From assembly GCF_034096925.1 (NCBI RefSeq), contig NZ_JAWZSQ010000020.1, positions 43,045 through 107,044 on the forward strand: a stretch of DNA of 64,000 nt, in the 5' to 3' direction. This DNA is from Patulibacter defluvii (GTDB lineage Bacteria > Actinomycetota > Thermoleophilia > Solirubrobacterales > Solirubrobacteraceae). The translations under genes and the position numbers were made by a program. Positions 42,576 through 51,131 of the stretch are shown here, piece after piece; within the stretch, counting starts at the first letter, position 1, and every line of letters begins with the position of its first letter. The notes below the pieces were generated by a model, which saw only the letters and a program-made list of their open reading frames with translations, searched no databases and was not told the origin of the DNA.

Positions 42576-43874
42576 TCAGGTCGCCCGCGTCGCCGTCCGC
42601 TCGTCGCGCGGCAGCGCGGGGGTCAGCGGCACGACCGCCTCGACGACGGTGCCGCCGATCGGGCCCGGTCCGATCGCGATCGTGCCGCTGAGCACCGCCA
42701 CCCGCTCGCGCATCCCGACGATCCCGTGGCCGCCGCGCCGCTCCGGGTCGAGCGCGTCGCGGTCCTCGCGGGCCGCGACCAGCCCGACCCCGTCGTCGGC
42801 GATCCGCAGCACGACCGTCTCGTCGGCGACCGTCACGGCGACCTCGGCGCGGCTGGCGCGGGCGTGGCGGAGGACGTTCGTCAGCGCCTCCTGGGCGACC
42901 CGCAGCAGCGAGACGTCGGTCGCCGGGCCCAGCCGCCCGAGGTCGCCGCGGACCTCCAGCTCGACGTCGAGCCCGGCCGCCCGCACGTGCTCGACCAGCT
43001 CGCCGAGCCGCGCCAGCCCCTGCTGGGCGCGGCGCTCCGCCCCCTCGGCCTCGTCCTCGCCGCCGCGCATCGCCTGCAGCATCGCGCGCAGCTCCTGCAT
43101 CGCCGAGCGGCCGGTCTCCTCGACCGCCCGCAGCGCGTCGCGGGCGCGGTCGGGGGCGGTCTCCCAGACGGCGTCGGCGGCCGAGGCCTGAACCACCATC
43201 ACCGCGACGTTGTGGCTGACGACGTCGTGCAGCTCGCGGGCGATCCGGGTTCGCTCCTCGGCCACCGCGCGCGCCGACTGGGCGTCGCGCTCGCGCTCCA
43301 GCCAGAGGGCCCGCTCCAGCAGCGCGTCGCTGTAGCGGCGGCGGGTGTGGAGGGCGTAGCCGACCAGCCAGGCCGCGAACGAGGCCATCGCCGGCAGCGC
43401 CACCCCCAGCGCCAGGTCGACCGCCTCCTGGCTGCTGGCGGCGACGCCCTCGATCTGGCTCGCGGTCAGCGCCAGCACCAGCGTGGTGGCGAGCGCCGCC
43501 GGGACCGATCGTCGGGCCGGCCAGGCGGCCGAGAGCGCGGCCAGCGGCAGCACCGGCACCAGCAGCAGCAGCAGGTAGACGCCGCTGTTGTCGACCGACG
43601 CGCCCGAGAGCACCACCGCCTGCGAGGCGATCCAGGACGCGAACGGCCACCGCAGCCGGGTGGCGAGCAGGATCGCCGTCGCCATCGGCGCCAGCAGCCA
43701 CCACTGCAGCCGCGGATCCTGGTAGCCGAGCCCGATGGCCGCGACCGCGCCGATCGCCAGCGGGACCAGCGACGGGCCGTAGGTCCACAGCGCGGCCAGC
43801 CAGCGCGGCGTCTCGAGGACCGCGGGCAGCGGCTCGGGGTCGGGTCGATCGGACGGCTCCGCCATCGCCACCAT
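42576..43874 (-). CDS. Sensor histidine kinase (NarL-family partner)
   Basis: A 432-residue kinase of the HisKA_3 class with about six hydrophobic N-terminal segments and little extracellular sequence. This fits membrane-perturbation sensors of the LiaS or DesK type. The phosphorylated His is about residue 216 (RIARELHDVVSHN), followed by N-box RVAQEALTNVLRHA, G1 IADDGVGL and G2 GGHGIVGMRERV. ATG 43874 (43865 alternative) is preferred because the longer frame runs into the divergent PG-binding gene region. Confidence 0.93.
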   Translation of the reverse strand: MVAMAEPSDRPDPEPLPAVLETPRWLAALWTYGPSLVPLAIGAVAAIGLGYQDPRLQWWLLAPMATAILLATRLRWPFASWIASQAVVLSGASVDNSGVYLLLLLVPVLPLAALSAAWPARRSVPAALATTLVLALTASQIEGVAASSQEAVDLALGVALPAMASFAAWLVGYALHTRRRYSDALLERALWLERERDAQSARAVAEERTRIARELHDVVSHNVAVMVVQASAADAVWETAPDRARDALRAVEETGRSAMQELRAMLQAMRGGEDEAEGAERRAQQGLARLGELVEHVRAAGLDVELEVRGDLGRLGPATDVSLLRVAQEALTNVLRHARASRAEVAVTVADETVVLRIADDGVGLVAAREDRDALDPERRGGHGIVGMRERVAVLSGTIAIGPGPIGGTVVEAVVPLTPALPRDERTATRAT

Positions 43875-43957
43875 CGTCGCGGGTGACGTCCCCGCGCGCA
43901 TCCGTCGCAGGCCGGAGATCAGGATCCGTCGCGCGACCGATGTCGGTGGAGACGGCC

Positions 43958-43977
43958 GCTGCAACCGTTGTTGCAGC
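43958..43977. promoter_or_regulatory. Perfect palindrome in a divergent promoter region
   Basis: GCTGCAAC (43958-43965) and GTTGCAGC (43970-43977) form a perfect 8-bp dyad with a 4-bp centre, midway between the sensor kinase and the peptidoglycan-binding protein gene. It is a candidate binding site, perhaps for the adjacent response regulator. Confidence 0.5.
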
Positions 43978-44007
43978 CCAGAACGACCTCCCCCGGAGTC
44001 CACCGCC

Positions 44008-44340
44008 ATGTCCGCCCTCACCGCCCCCGTCACCGCCGCGCCGGCCCCCGCCCACGGGGCGCCGCAGCAGCGCCCGGGCCTGCGGCTGCGGGAGATCGCG
44101 CGGCTGCTGCTCGTCCCCGACGCGGCCGCCGCGGTCACCCCCGCCGCCCAGGCCCGCGACGTCCAGGAGCTGCTGGTCCGCGCCGGCTACCTGGGCCCGG
44201 CGGGGATCACCGGCCGCTGGCGGCCGGTGACCGTCGACGCGGTGCGGCGCTTCCAGCGCGAGCACGGCCTGCCCGAGGACGGGGTCGCCGGAGCGGCGAC
44301 GGTCGACCTGCTGCTCGAGGTCGTCGCGCTCCGCGACTGA
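44008..44340 (+). CDS. Peptidoglycan-binding-domain protein
   Basis: A 110-residue protein whose second half is a PG_binding_1 helical domain (VQELLVRAGYLG then VDAVRRFQREHGLPEDGVAG). No clear signal peptide precedes it; the first 40 residues are Ala/Pro-rich, so export by another route or a cytoplasmic role is possible. ATG 44008 follows CCGGAG. It is divergent from the cell-envelope-type sensor kinase, which fits a wall-related role. Confidence 0.8.
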   Translation: MSALTAPVTAAPAPAHGAPQQRPGLRLREIARLLLVPDAAAAVTPAAQARDVQELLVRAGYLGPAGITGRWRPVTVDAVRRFQREHGLPEDGVAGAATVDLLLEVVALRD

Positions 44341-44367
44341 GCGACCGGGCCGGGCCGGACGTCGCGC

Positions 44368-45327
44368 TCAGCCGGCGACCGGCTCGGCCGCCGGCAGCCC
44401 GAAGTCGACGCCGGTCAGCTCCTGCGACCGCTCCCACAGGGCCCGCGCGACCTCGCGGTCGTGGCCGGCGCGGGTCGAGGGGACCTCGCCGATCGGCCCG
44501 CGGTTCTGGGCCAGCCGGGTCGGGCCGACGTAGGCGCCGCCGGAGACCTCGGGGTGGGTGGCGGCGTAGAGCGTCGGCTGGGCGCCGTAGCTGTCGCTGG
44601 TCGCCAGCAGCCCGTTGCCGATCCGGCCGGCGAGCCCGTTCAGGCGATCGCCGATCCCGCGGCCCTGGCCGGGGCCGGCGGTCTGCAGGTGGGTGGCCGA
44701 GTAGCCGGGATGGGCGGCGGCGCTGCGCAGCGGCAGGTCGCCGGCGTCGGCCCGCCGCTGCAGCTCGCGGGCGAACAGCAGGTTGGCCAGCTTGGACTGC
44801 CCGTAGGCGGCCCAGCGGCGGTAGGGGCGGCGCTCCCAGTTGAGGTCGTCGAGGTCGATCCGGCCGATCCGGTGGAGGCCGGAGGAGACGGTCACCACCC
44901 GCGGCGCCGGCGCCGCCCGCAGCCGGCCCAGCAGCAGCCCGGTGAGGGCGAAGTGGCCGAGGTGGTTGGTGCCGAGCTGCTGCTCGAAGCCGTCGGCGGT
45001 CCGCCGCTCGGGGGTCGCCATCACGCCGGCGTTGTTGATCAGCAGGTCGAGCGGCCGGCCCTCGTCGTCGAGCGCCGCCGCCAGCTCGCGGACCGAGGCC
45101 AGCGCGGCCAGGTCGAGCGGGCGGACCTCGACCTCGGCGTCGGGCAGCTCGGCGCGGATCGCGGCGGCGGCTTCGTCCCCGCGGCCGCGGTCGCGGCAGG
45201 CCAGCGTGACGTGGGCGCCGGCCCGCGCCAGCTCCAGCGCGGTCTGCCGGCCGAGCCCGCTGTTGGCGCCGGTCACCAGCGCCCGGCGGCCGGCCAGCGA
45301 GGGGATCTGCTGCGTGCTCCAACCCAT
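44368..45327 (-). CDS. Short-chain dehydrogenase (retinol-dehydrogenase-like)
   Basis: A 319-residue SDR with the NAD(P) motif VTGANSGLGRQTALE (about 18-32), NNAGVMATPERRT near 98, and catalytic Ser in VSSGLH with YGQSKLAN (Tyr-X3-Lys) near 174. The pattern resembles the retinol dehydrogenase and protochlorophyllide-reductase-like group. ATG 45327 is supported by TATCCT 7 nt upstream. The substrate is unknown. It is divergent from another SDR. Confidence 0.92.
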   Translation of the reverse strand: MGWSTQQIPSLAGRRALVTGANSGLGRQTALELARAGAHVTLACRDRGRGDEAAAAIRAELPDAEVEVRPLDLAALASVRELAAALDDEGRPLDLLINNAGVMATPERRTADGFEQQLGTNHLGHFALTGLLLGRLRAAPAPRVVTVSSGLHRIGRIDLDDLNWERRPYRRWAAYGQSKLANLLFARELQRRADAGDLPLRSAAAHPGYSATHLQTAGPGQGRGIGDRLNGLAGRIGNGLLATSDSYGAQPTLYAATHPEVSGGAYVGPTRLAQNRGPIGEVPSTRAGHDREVARALWERSQELTGVDFGLPAAEPVAG

Positions 45328-45334
45328 GCGCGGC

Positions 45335-45383
45335 AGGATAGTCGTGGACGTTCGGCTGGTTCCGCGGACGGCCGCGCTACCGT
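45335..45383. promoter_or_regulatory. Divergent leaderless promoters of two SDR genes
   Basis: TATCCT (45335-45340, minus) lies 7 nt before ATG 45327, and TACCGT (45378-45383, plus) lies 6 nt before ATG 45390. Neither gene has a ribosome site between the hexamer and the start. Confidence 0.5.
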
Positions 45384-45389
45384 GCGGGG

Positions 45390-46265
45390 ATGGGGCTGCT
45401 CTCGACCTTCGCCACCGTCGTCCGGGGGCCGCGGCGCGAGCTGCCGGGCCGGGTGGTGTCGATCACCGGCGGCGCGCGCGGGATCGGGCTGGCGACGGCG
45501 CGGGCGCTGGCCGCCGAGGGCTGCCGGGTCGCGCTGGCCGACCTCGACGGCGACCTGGCCTCGATCGAGGCGGCCGCCCTGCCCGGCGGCCCGCACCACG
45601 CCGCCGCGCTCGACGTCCGCGATCCCGAGGCGCTGGCCGCGTTCGTCCGCGGCACGGAGCAGGCGCTGGGGCCGCTCGACGTGCTGGTCAACAACGCCGG
45701 GATCCTGGTCACCGGCGACTTCGCCCGCCAGCAGCACGAGGCGGCGCGGGCGATGGTCGAGGTCAACGTGCTCGGTGTCGTCGCCGGCTGCCGGGCGGCG
45801 CTCGACCGGATGCTGCCGCGCGGCCGCGGCCAGATCGTCAACGTCGCCTCGGCGGCGGCCCGCTCGCCGGTCGGCGGCGAGGCGGTCTACGCGGCCACCA
45901 AGCACGCGGTGCTCGGCCTCGGGCGCTCGCTGCGGCTGGAGCTGCGCGGCAGCGGGGTGACGGTGACGACGATCCTCCCGGGGCTGGTCGAGACCGAGCT
46001 GGCGCAGGGGACGACGACCACCCGCGGGCTGCCGTGGATCACGCCGGACGAGGTGGCGGCGGCGATCGTCGACGTCGTCCAGCGGCCGTGCGCCGAGCGC
46101 GCGGTGCCGCAGCGGCTGGGGACGATCCTGTGGGCGCAGGGCCTGCTGCCGCCGGTGGTCGCCGAGCCGGTCGCGCGGCTGTTCGGCGCCGACCGGGTCG
46201 GGCTCGACACCGACGCCCGGCTGCGCGGCGCGTACCACGACCGCGCGCAGGGCCCGATCGGCTAG
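45390..46265 (+). CDS. Short-chain dehydrogenase/reductase
   Basis: A 291-residue SDR: SITGGARGIGLATARALA (coenzyme motif, about 24-41), DLDGD (Asp preferring NAD), NNAGILVTGDFARQ near 105, VASAAARSP and YAATKHA (catalytic Ser and Tyr-X3-Lys) near 150-175. After the core, the last ~50 residues (WAQGLLPPVVAEPVARLFGAD) form an extension seen in dehydrogenases of lipid-like substrates. Its stop shares CTAG with the convergent 57-aa gene. Confidence 0.92.
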   Translation: MGLLSTFATVVRGPRRELPGRVVSITGGARGIGLATARALAAEGCRVALADLDGDLASIEAAALPGGPHHAAALDVRDPEALAAFVRGTEQALGPLDVLVNNAGILVTGDFARQQHEAARAMVEVNVLGVVAGCRAALDRMLPRGRGQIVNVASAAARSPVGGEAVYAATKHAVLGLGRSLRLELRGSGVTVTTILPGLVETELAQGTTTTRGLPWITPDEVAAAIVDVVQRPCAERAVPQRLGTILWAQGLLPPVVAEPVARLFGADRVGLDTDARLRGAYHDRAQGPIG

Positions 46266-46435
46266 CCGGCGGTCACCGGCAGGATCACGACCTCGTCCTC
46301 GCTGCCGGGCCAGCAGCGGGCCATCGCGCGGACGATCTGCCGCGCCTGCTCGAGGGTCGCGCAGCGCGCCAGCGACCGTCCCGACAGCAGGTCGTCGACC
46401 TCGAAGCGGGCGGGCGCGTCGGCGGGCGTCTGCAT
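46262..46435 (-). CDS. Small 57-residue protein with leaderless promoter
   Basis: A short open frame from ATG 46435 to TAG. It has a typical high-GC third-position pattern and a sensible sequence (RFEVDDLLSGRSLARC near 10-25; EDEVVILPVTAG at the end), with two Cys, no signal peptide and no membrane segment. TAGCGT (46442-46447) lies exactly 6 nt before the ATG, the same leaderless spacing as neighbouring genes. Its stop overlaps the SDR stop in CTAG. No family is recognised; the fold and role are unknown. Confidence 0.65.
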   Translation of the reverse strand: MQTPADAPARFEVDDLLSGRSLARCATLEQARQIVRAMARCWPGSEDEVVILPVTAG

Positions 46436-46532
46436 GCGCCGACGCTACGCCGCCCGCGGCGGTCGCGACCACGGCGACGGCCGTCCTTCCCACCCGGATG
46501 GGTGGCGACGGCCGAACGAGCGTCCAGGCCCG

Positions 46533-47870
46533 CTAGCCCTCGCGTCCGGCGCGGGCCCGCGAGGGGCGGCCGCTGGGGACGCGGGCGAGCAGGAAGCGGG
46601 CCAGCTCGCCGAGGTTGACGCGCCAGACGTCGAGCCCCGGGTAGCCGGGGTGCGGCGGGTGGACGGTGGCCGCGCCGATCCCCTCGCGCGAGACCAGCAC
46701 CGGGATCGGGGCCAGCCCGCCCAGCCGCTCGTCGCGGACGCGGGTGGCGACGGCGGCCAGCCGCGCCAGGTCGAGATCGTCGCCGGCGTCGGTGGCGAGC
46801 AGGACGACGAAGGCCAGCCGCTCGTCGCGGGCGATCACCAGCGCGGCGTCGCCGTAGGCCCCACCGAGCCCGAGGATCCCGTCGACGACGGGGACCAGCG
46901 GCTCGAGCGCCCGCTGGAGGGTGGCCTGGCGCTCGCGGCCGCGGCGGAAGCGGCGGCGGCGCGAGGGTGGCGTGGTCCCCGGGAGCGGCCGCGCGACGGC
47001 CACCTCGACCGGGGCGACGACCGGCGGCGGGCCGGTCAGCGAGGCGGGCGGGACGTCGGGGACGACGACGCCGGAGGGCAGCGGCGGCAGCGCCACCGAG
47101 CGCTCGACCGGCGACGGCAGGTGGGCGGCGGGGCGGGTGCGGACCGGCGGGGCGCTGCGGCGGTGCGGCGCCGAGGTCCGGCGGGCGGCGCGCTCGCGGC
47201 GGAGCCGGCGACGGCGGAGGCCGCGCAGGAGCAGCGCGCCGAGCCCGGCGACCAGGACCATCAGGGCCGGGACGAGGAAGCGGACGACCGGGTCGAGCGT
47301 GGCGGCCAGCGAGCGGCCGACGACCGGGTCGAGGAAGGCACCGATCCGGCGGTCGACCAGCTGCGAGCCGCGGCGGAGGACGGTCGGATCGCTGCCGGTC
47401 CGGACCAGGTAGCCGCAGAGCCGCACGCGCTCGGTCGGCAGGGCGACGGTCCCGACCATCGCGAAGGCGCGGCCGGCGCCGAGGCGGGTGCCGGGACGGA
47501 GCGCGCTGAGCGACTGCCAGCCGACGCGCTCGCTGCCGGCGGGGGCGGTCAGGCGACCGCGGCCGTCGACCCGCGGGGCGGGGCAGCGGGCGCTGGCGGC
47601 GGTGGCCAGGACGCGGACGGTGACGGCGGCGCCGTCGGCCAGGCGGGCCGGCGTGCGGCCGCTGATCTCCAGCCGGGCGCGCTCGCGGGCGCCGCTGGTG
47701 GTGCGCTCGGCCTGCAGCCGCAGCGGGCCGGCGGTGGCGGCGGGCAGCTCCGCGGCGTGGGCGCGGTGCAGCAGCATCGGCGGCGAGAAGAGCAGGAACA
47801 GCCCGACCGCGACCAGCACGAGGATCGCGACGAGCAGCCGGGTCGATCGCGTGGCGTGCTGGTGCCTCAC
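46533..47870 (-). CDS. Two-pass membrane protein of unknown function
   Basis: A 445-residue protein. A first membrane segment (LLVAILVLVAVGLFLLF, about 12-28) is followed by an extracellular domain with a Cys pair (near 95 and 152), a second segment (FLVPALMVLVAGLGALLLRG, near 197-216), a basic stretch, a Pro-rich linker, and a cytoplasmic C-terminal domain (about 330-430) with VLLATDAGDDLDLARLAAV and GIGAATVHPPHPGYPGLDVW. No family is recognised; the C-terminal domain could be a soluble alpha/beta enzyme-like fold. The start is GTG 47870. Confidence 0.6.
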   Translation of the reverse strand: MRHQHATRSTRLLVAILVLVAVGLFLLFSPPMLLHRAHAAELPAATAGPLRLQAERTTSGARERARLEISGRTPARLADGAAVTVRVLATAASARCPAPRVDGRGRLTAPAGSERVGWQSLSALRPGTRLGAGRAFAMVGTVALPTERVRLCGYLVRTGSDPTVLRRGSQLVDRRIGAFLDPVVGRSLAATLDPVVRFLVPALMVLVAGLGALLLRGLRRRRLRRERAARRTSAPHRRSAPPVRTRPAAHLPSPVERSVALPPLPSGVVVPDVPPASLTGPPPVVAPVEVAVARPLPGTTPPSRRRRFRRGRERQATLQRALEPLVPVVDGILGLGGAYGDAALVIARDERLAFVVLLATDAGDDLDLARLAAVATRVRDERLGGLAPIPVLVSREGIGAATVHPPHPGYPGLDVWRVNLGELARFLLARVPSGRPSRARAGREG

Positions 47871-47967
47871 ACCGAGAACGTCGTCGTCCTCCCCGCTCGT
47901 GTGAAGGGGTGCGGGGCGTCGACGGACGGACGTTGGATGGCGCCGCCCGCGCGCACGCCGTCCACCC

Positions 47968-48639
47968 TCAGGGACGGGGCCCGAAGCCGGCCGCGATCCA
48001 CGGACGGAGCTCCGGCAGCAGCGCGTCGAAGTCGGGGTCGGCTTCCCGTTCGAGCAGGTCGCAGGCGAGCTGGCGGACCGCGTAGATCAGCCCCACGAAG
48101 GCGACGTGGCCGACGTCGGGCAGGCGCGGGTCGGCGTCGCGCAGCCGCCGGTGGCGGTCGCGCAGCGCGGCGGCGAAGCGGTCGAGCGAACGGCGCCGGC
48201 GCTCGCGCGCGGCCGGGCCGACGGCGTCGATCTCGACCTGGAAGGCGCGGCCGACGACCAGGTCGCGGCGGAGGGTCGAGAAGTAGGCCCCGATCGCGGC
48301 CCCCAGCACCTCGTCGACGCTGCCGGTGGTGGCCAGCGCGTCGCGGACCTCGGCCAGGAGCACCTCGATGAAGCGGTCGTAGGCGGCGAACGCGCAGGCC
48401 TGCTTGTCGGCGAAGGCGACGTAGAACGCGCTCCGCGAGACCCCCGCGCGGCGGGCGACGTCCGCGACCGCGACGGCGGCGAAGCCGCGGTCGGCCAGCA
48501 GCTCGGTGAAGGCGACCATCAGCCGCTCCCGCTGGGCCGCGAGCACCGCGGTCCGCGGCAGCCGGTGGCGCCCGCGCGGCAGGGCGACCGGGGGATCGAA
48601 GAAGACGCCCGGGTGGACGGGCTGGAGCGGCGGACCCAC
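47968..48639 (-). CDS. TetR-family regulator
   Basis: A 223-residue regulator. A short N-terminal arm (RGRHRLPRTAVLAAQRERL) precedes the helix-turn-helix (FAAVAVADVARRAGVSRSAF, about 60-79), an arrangement common in Thermoleophilia TetR proteins. The C-terminal half is the helical ligand domain. GTG 48639 is chosen because helix 1 begins before the first in-frame ATG. CACCCT lies 6 nt upstream, a near match to the leaderless box. It is divergent from the M28-like exported protein. Confidence 0.87.
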   Translation of the reverse strand: MGPPLQPVHPGVFFDPPVALPRGRHRLPRTAVLAAQRERLMVAFTELLADRGFAAVAVADVARRAGVSRSAFYVAFADKQACAFAAYDRFIEVLLAEVRDALATTGSVDEVLGAAIGAYFSTLRRDLVVGRAFQVEIDAVGPAARERRRRSLDRFAAALRDRHRRLRDADPRLPDVGHVAFVGLIYAVRQLACDLLEREADPDFDALLPELRPWIAAGFGPRP

Positions 48640-48671
48640 GGCGGGAGGGTGGCAGACGGCGAGCGGCCCCG

Positions 48672-48701
48672 TTGACAGCGGCCCACCGCCTCCGCCAAGA
48701 T
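48672..48701 (+). promoter_or_regulatory. Probable promoter of the M28-like gene
   Basis: A consensus TTGACA (48672-48677) and CAAGAT (48696-48701) are 18 bp apart. Transcription would begin near 48708, giving a leader of about 118 nt that can form a 7-bp hairpin (48700-48706 with 48719-48725). The TetR gene starts 33 bp upstream on the other strand and is the likely regulator. Confidence 0.5.
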
Positions 48702-48825
48702 CGGAGGACGCCGCGTTACTCCGATGGGACCGGAGGATCGCGGCGAGCGGCTGGGAGGGCCGCGGGCGCGGTGCGGGCGGGGGGCGGCCCGGCGGCGCGG
48801 ACAGGGACGGCCCCGGAGGACGCTC

Positions 48826-50823
48826 ATGGAGGACCCACGCCTGACCCGCCGGACCGTGCTCGGACGCGCCGCGGCGGGCGCATCGGGGCTGGCGCTGGCC
48901 GGCGCGCTCGGTGGCGGGCGGGTCGCGGCGGCCACCGCCGGATCCCGCGGCGTCGTGCCGCTGCCCGGCGCCGCCGAGCTGCGCGCCGACATCCAGCGGA
49001 TGGTCGACTTCGGCCCGCGGCTGACCGGGACCCCGGCCCACGAGCGGTTCATCGCCTGGATCGAGCGCGAGCTGGAGGCGGCCGGCGCGACGGTGATCGC
49101 CCGCGACGAGCACGAGCTGACCTCGTGGGAGGCGACCGGGCGGGCGCTCGAGCTGCGCGGCGGCCCGTCGCCCGGGCCGGTCCGGGTCGCGACCCAGGTG
49201 ACCCGCTCGCGGGAGACCGGCCCGGCCGGGGTGACGGGGCCGCTGGTCTACGGCGGCGCGCTGCCGCTGCCCAGCGTCAACACCCTCGGCACCGACCTCC
49301 AGGGACTGCTCTCGGCGCTCGATCGCTATCCGGCCGAGCTGCTGAGCGCGGTCACCGCGCTGGTGGCCCAGATCCCGCGGATGTCGATGCGGGGAGCGAT
49401 CGTCGTCGTCGACCTGCCGTTGCCGTTGCCGCTGCCCGAGTCGACGTTCCTGCCGCTGCTGAGCGGCTTCCACTGGCCCGGGCACAGCGTCGCCGACATC
49501 GCGCTGCGCGACTACAAGCGGCTCTGGATCCCGCTCGGGACGAGCACCGGGGTGTTCGAGCAGGCCGGCGCGGCGGGCGTCGTGTTCGTCTTCGACGCCT
49601 CCTACGAGGCGCTCGAGGGCAACGACTCGCCGTTCCTCGGGCCGTTCGAGCCGCTGCCGGCGCTCTGCGTCGACCGCGACGCCGGCCGCCGGCTGCGGGA
49701 GGCGGCCGCGGCGGGCGCCGACGCCCACCTGACCCTGACCGCGAACCGCCGCCGCACGACCTCGCCCAGCATCGTCGCGGTCCTGCCCGGCAGCAGCGAC
49801 GAGGCGACGATCCTCAACACCCACACCGACGGCCAGAACTTCGCCGAGGAGAACGGCGCCGTGGCGATGGTCCACCTGGCCCGCCACTTCGGTTCGCTGC
49901 CGCGCGGGCAGCGACTGAAGCGCTCGCTGGTCTTCAGCGCCGTCACCGGCCACATGGCCTCGGGCCTGCCCCAGACCGAGGGCTTCATCGAGGACCACCC
50001 GGAGCTGGTCCGCTGCGCCGCCGCCGCGATCACCATCGAGCACCTCGGCTGCACCGAATGGGTCGACGTCGTCGGGCGCGGCTACCGCGCGACCGGCGAC
50101 CCGGAGATGCTCGGCCTGTGGGTCTCCGACACCCAGCTCCGCGGCCAGGTGATGGCCAGCGTCCGGGAGCACGCGATCCCCCACACCGTCTTCGTGCGGC
50201 CCGGCCTGCAGTTCGGGATCGGCGGCGCCTTCCAGACCGCCGGCGTCCCCCAGGTCGGCTTCCTCGCCGGGCCGAACTACCTGGTCTCGATCACCGAGAA
50301 CGGCCACATGGACAAGCTCGACGCCGAGCTGGCGGCGCGCCAGGTCCGCTGGACCGCCGACATGATCCGGCGGATCGACCGAATGTCGCTGGCCGAGCTG
50401 CGGACCGGCGACCCGCTGCTGCGGCCGCGCACGACCGCCGGCTGCCCGCGGTTCCCGGTCCGGCCGCCGCGGCCGGCGGCCCCGGCGACCCGGGTCGTGC
50501 TGCGGCTGCGGATCGACCGGACCAGCGCCCGCGGCCTGCGGCGCCGTGGCTGGCTGCGCGGGCGGCTGCGGGTCGGCGCCCCCGGCCGGGTCCGGCTGCG
50601 GGCGACCGTCGAGCGGCTCGGCGGCCATCGCGTGCGCTCGCGGCTGGCCGAGGACGTGGTCCGCGTCGGCCGGCCCGGAACGCGACGGTTCTCGCTCCGC
50701 CTGACCGCCCGCGGCCGACGCGCGCTGCGCAGCGGCCGGCGGTTCCGGGTCACCGTCGTCGGCCGCAGCCACCAGGACGGCCGGCTGCTGCGGCGGACGG
50801 CCCGCCGGACGATCGGGCGCTAG
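48826..50823 (+). CDS. Tat-exported M28-like peptidase-family protein
   Basis: A 665-residue exported protein with a twin-arginine signal (LTRRTVLGRAA, then a hydrophobic stretch to about 35). The core resembles M28 aminopeptidases (IVAVLPGSSDEATILNTHTDG; EENGAVAMVHLARHF), with a probable PA-type insert near residues 110-290. The metal-site residues are not canonical: the usual GAnDNaSG and AEE blocks read AEENGAVA and TGHMASG. It may bind metal differently or be inactive. The last ~110 residues are an Arg-rich beta module. ATG 48826 follows GGAGGACG. Confidence 0.72.
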   Translation: MEDPRLTRRTVLGRAAAGASGLALAGALGGGRVAAATAGSRGVVPLPGAAELRADIQRMVDFGPRLTGTPAHERFIAWIERELEAAGATVIARDEHELTSWEATGRALELRGGPSPGPVRVATQVTRSRETGPAGVTGPLVYGGALPLPSVNTLGTDLQGLLSALDRYPAELLSAVTALVAQIPRMSMRGAIVVVDLPLPLPLPESTFLPLLSGFHWPGHSVADIALRDYKRLWIPLGTSTGVFEQAGAAGVVFVFDASYEALEGNDSPFLGPFEPLPALCVDRDAGRRLREAAAAGADAHLTLTANRRRTTSPSIVAVLPGSSDEATILNTHTDGQNFAEENGAVAMVHLARHFGSLPRGQRLKRSLVFSAVTGHMASGLPQTEGFIEDHPELVRCAAAAITIEHLGCTEWVDVVGRGYRATGDPEMLGLWVSDTQLRGQVMASVREHAIPHTVFVRPGLQFGIGGAFQTAGVPQVGFLAGPNYLVSITENGHMDKLDAELAARQVRWTADMIRRIDRMSLAELRTGDPLLRPRTTAGCPRFPVRPPRPAAPATRVVLRLRIDRTSARGLRRRGWLRGRLRVGAPGRVRLRATVERLGGHRVRSRLAEDVVRVGRPGTRRFSLRLTARGRRALRSGRRFRVTVVGRSHQDGRLLRRTARRTIGR

Positions 50824-51086
50824 CGGCGGCGGCCGCGGCCGCTGAGGGCGCGCAGCACCAGCAGCAGCAGGACCGACCCGAGGATCGCGATCGCCCAGGT
50901 GCCGGTGTCGTAGAACGAGCCGATCTCGCCGACGTCGGCCGCCGAGGCGATCGCCCCGCCGATCAGCGCGCCGAGCACGCCGACCGCGGTCGTGGTCAGG
51001 CAGCCCTGGGCCTGCGACCCGGGAACGACCGCCCGGGCCAGCAGGCCCGAGATCAGTCCCAGCACGATCCAACCGAGAATGCCCAT
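50820..51086 (-). CDS. GlsB/YeaQ/YmgE-type small membrane protein
   Basis: An 88-residue protein with three hydrophobic helices: LGWIVLGLISGLLARAVVPG, TTTAVGVLGALIGGAIAS and AIAILGSVLLLLVLRALSG. The glycine-rich pattern matches the GlsB/YeaQ (transglycosylase-associated) family, often stress-induced. ATG 51086 follows TACCGT (51094-51099) by 7 nt, a leaderless start. Its stop shares CTAG with the M28-like gene. Confidence 0.9.
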   Translation of the reverse strand: MGILGWIVLGLISGLLARAVVPGSQAQGCLTTTAVGVLGALIGGAIASAADVGEIGSFYDTGTWAIAILGSVLLLLVLRALSGRGRRR

Positions 51087-51093
51087 CGAGCCA

Positions 51094-51120
51094 ACGGTAT
51101 CGCGCCGAGCGCGCTACCCT
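51094..51120. promoter_or_regulatory. Divergent -10 boxes for GlsB-like gene and tRNA-Thr
   Basis: TACCGT (51094-51099, minus) lies 7 nt before ATG 51086. TACCCT (51115-51120, plus) lies 11 nt before the tRNA 5' end. No convincing -35 boxes are seen for either. Confidence 0.45.
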
Positions 51121-51131
51121 TCACGGCCCTC

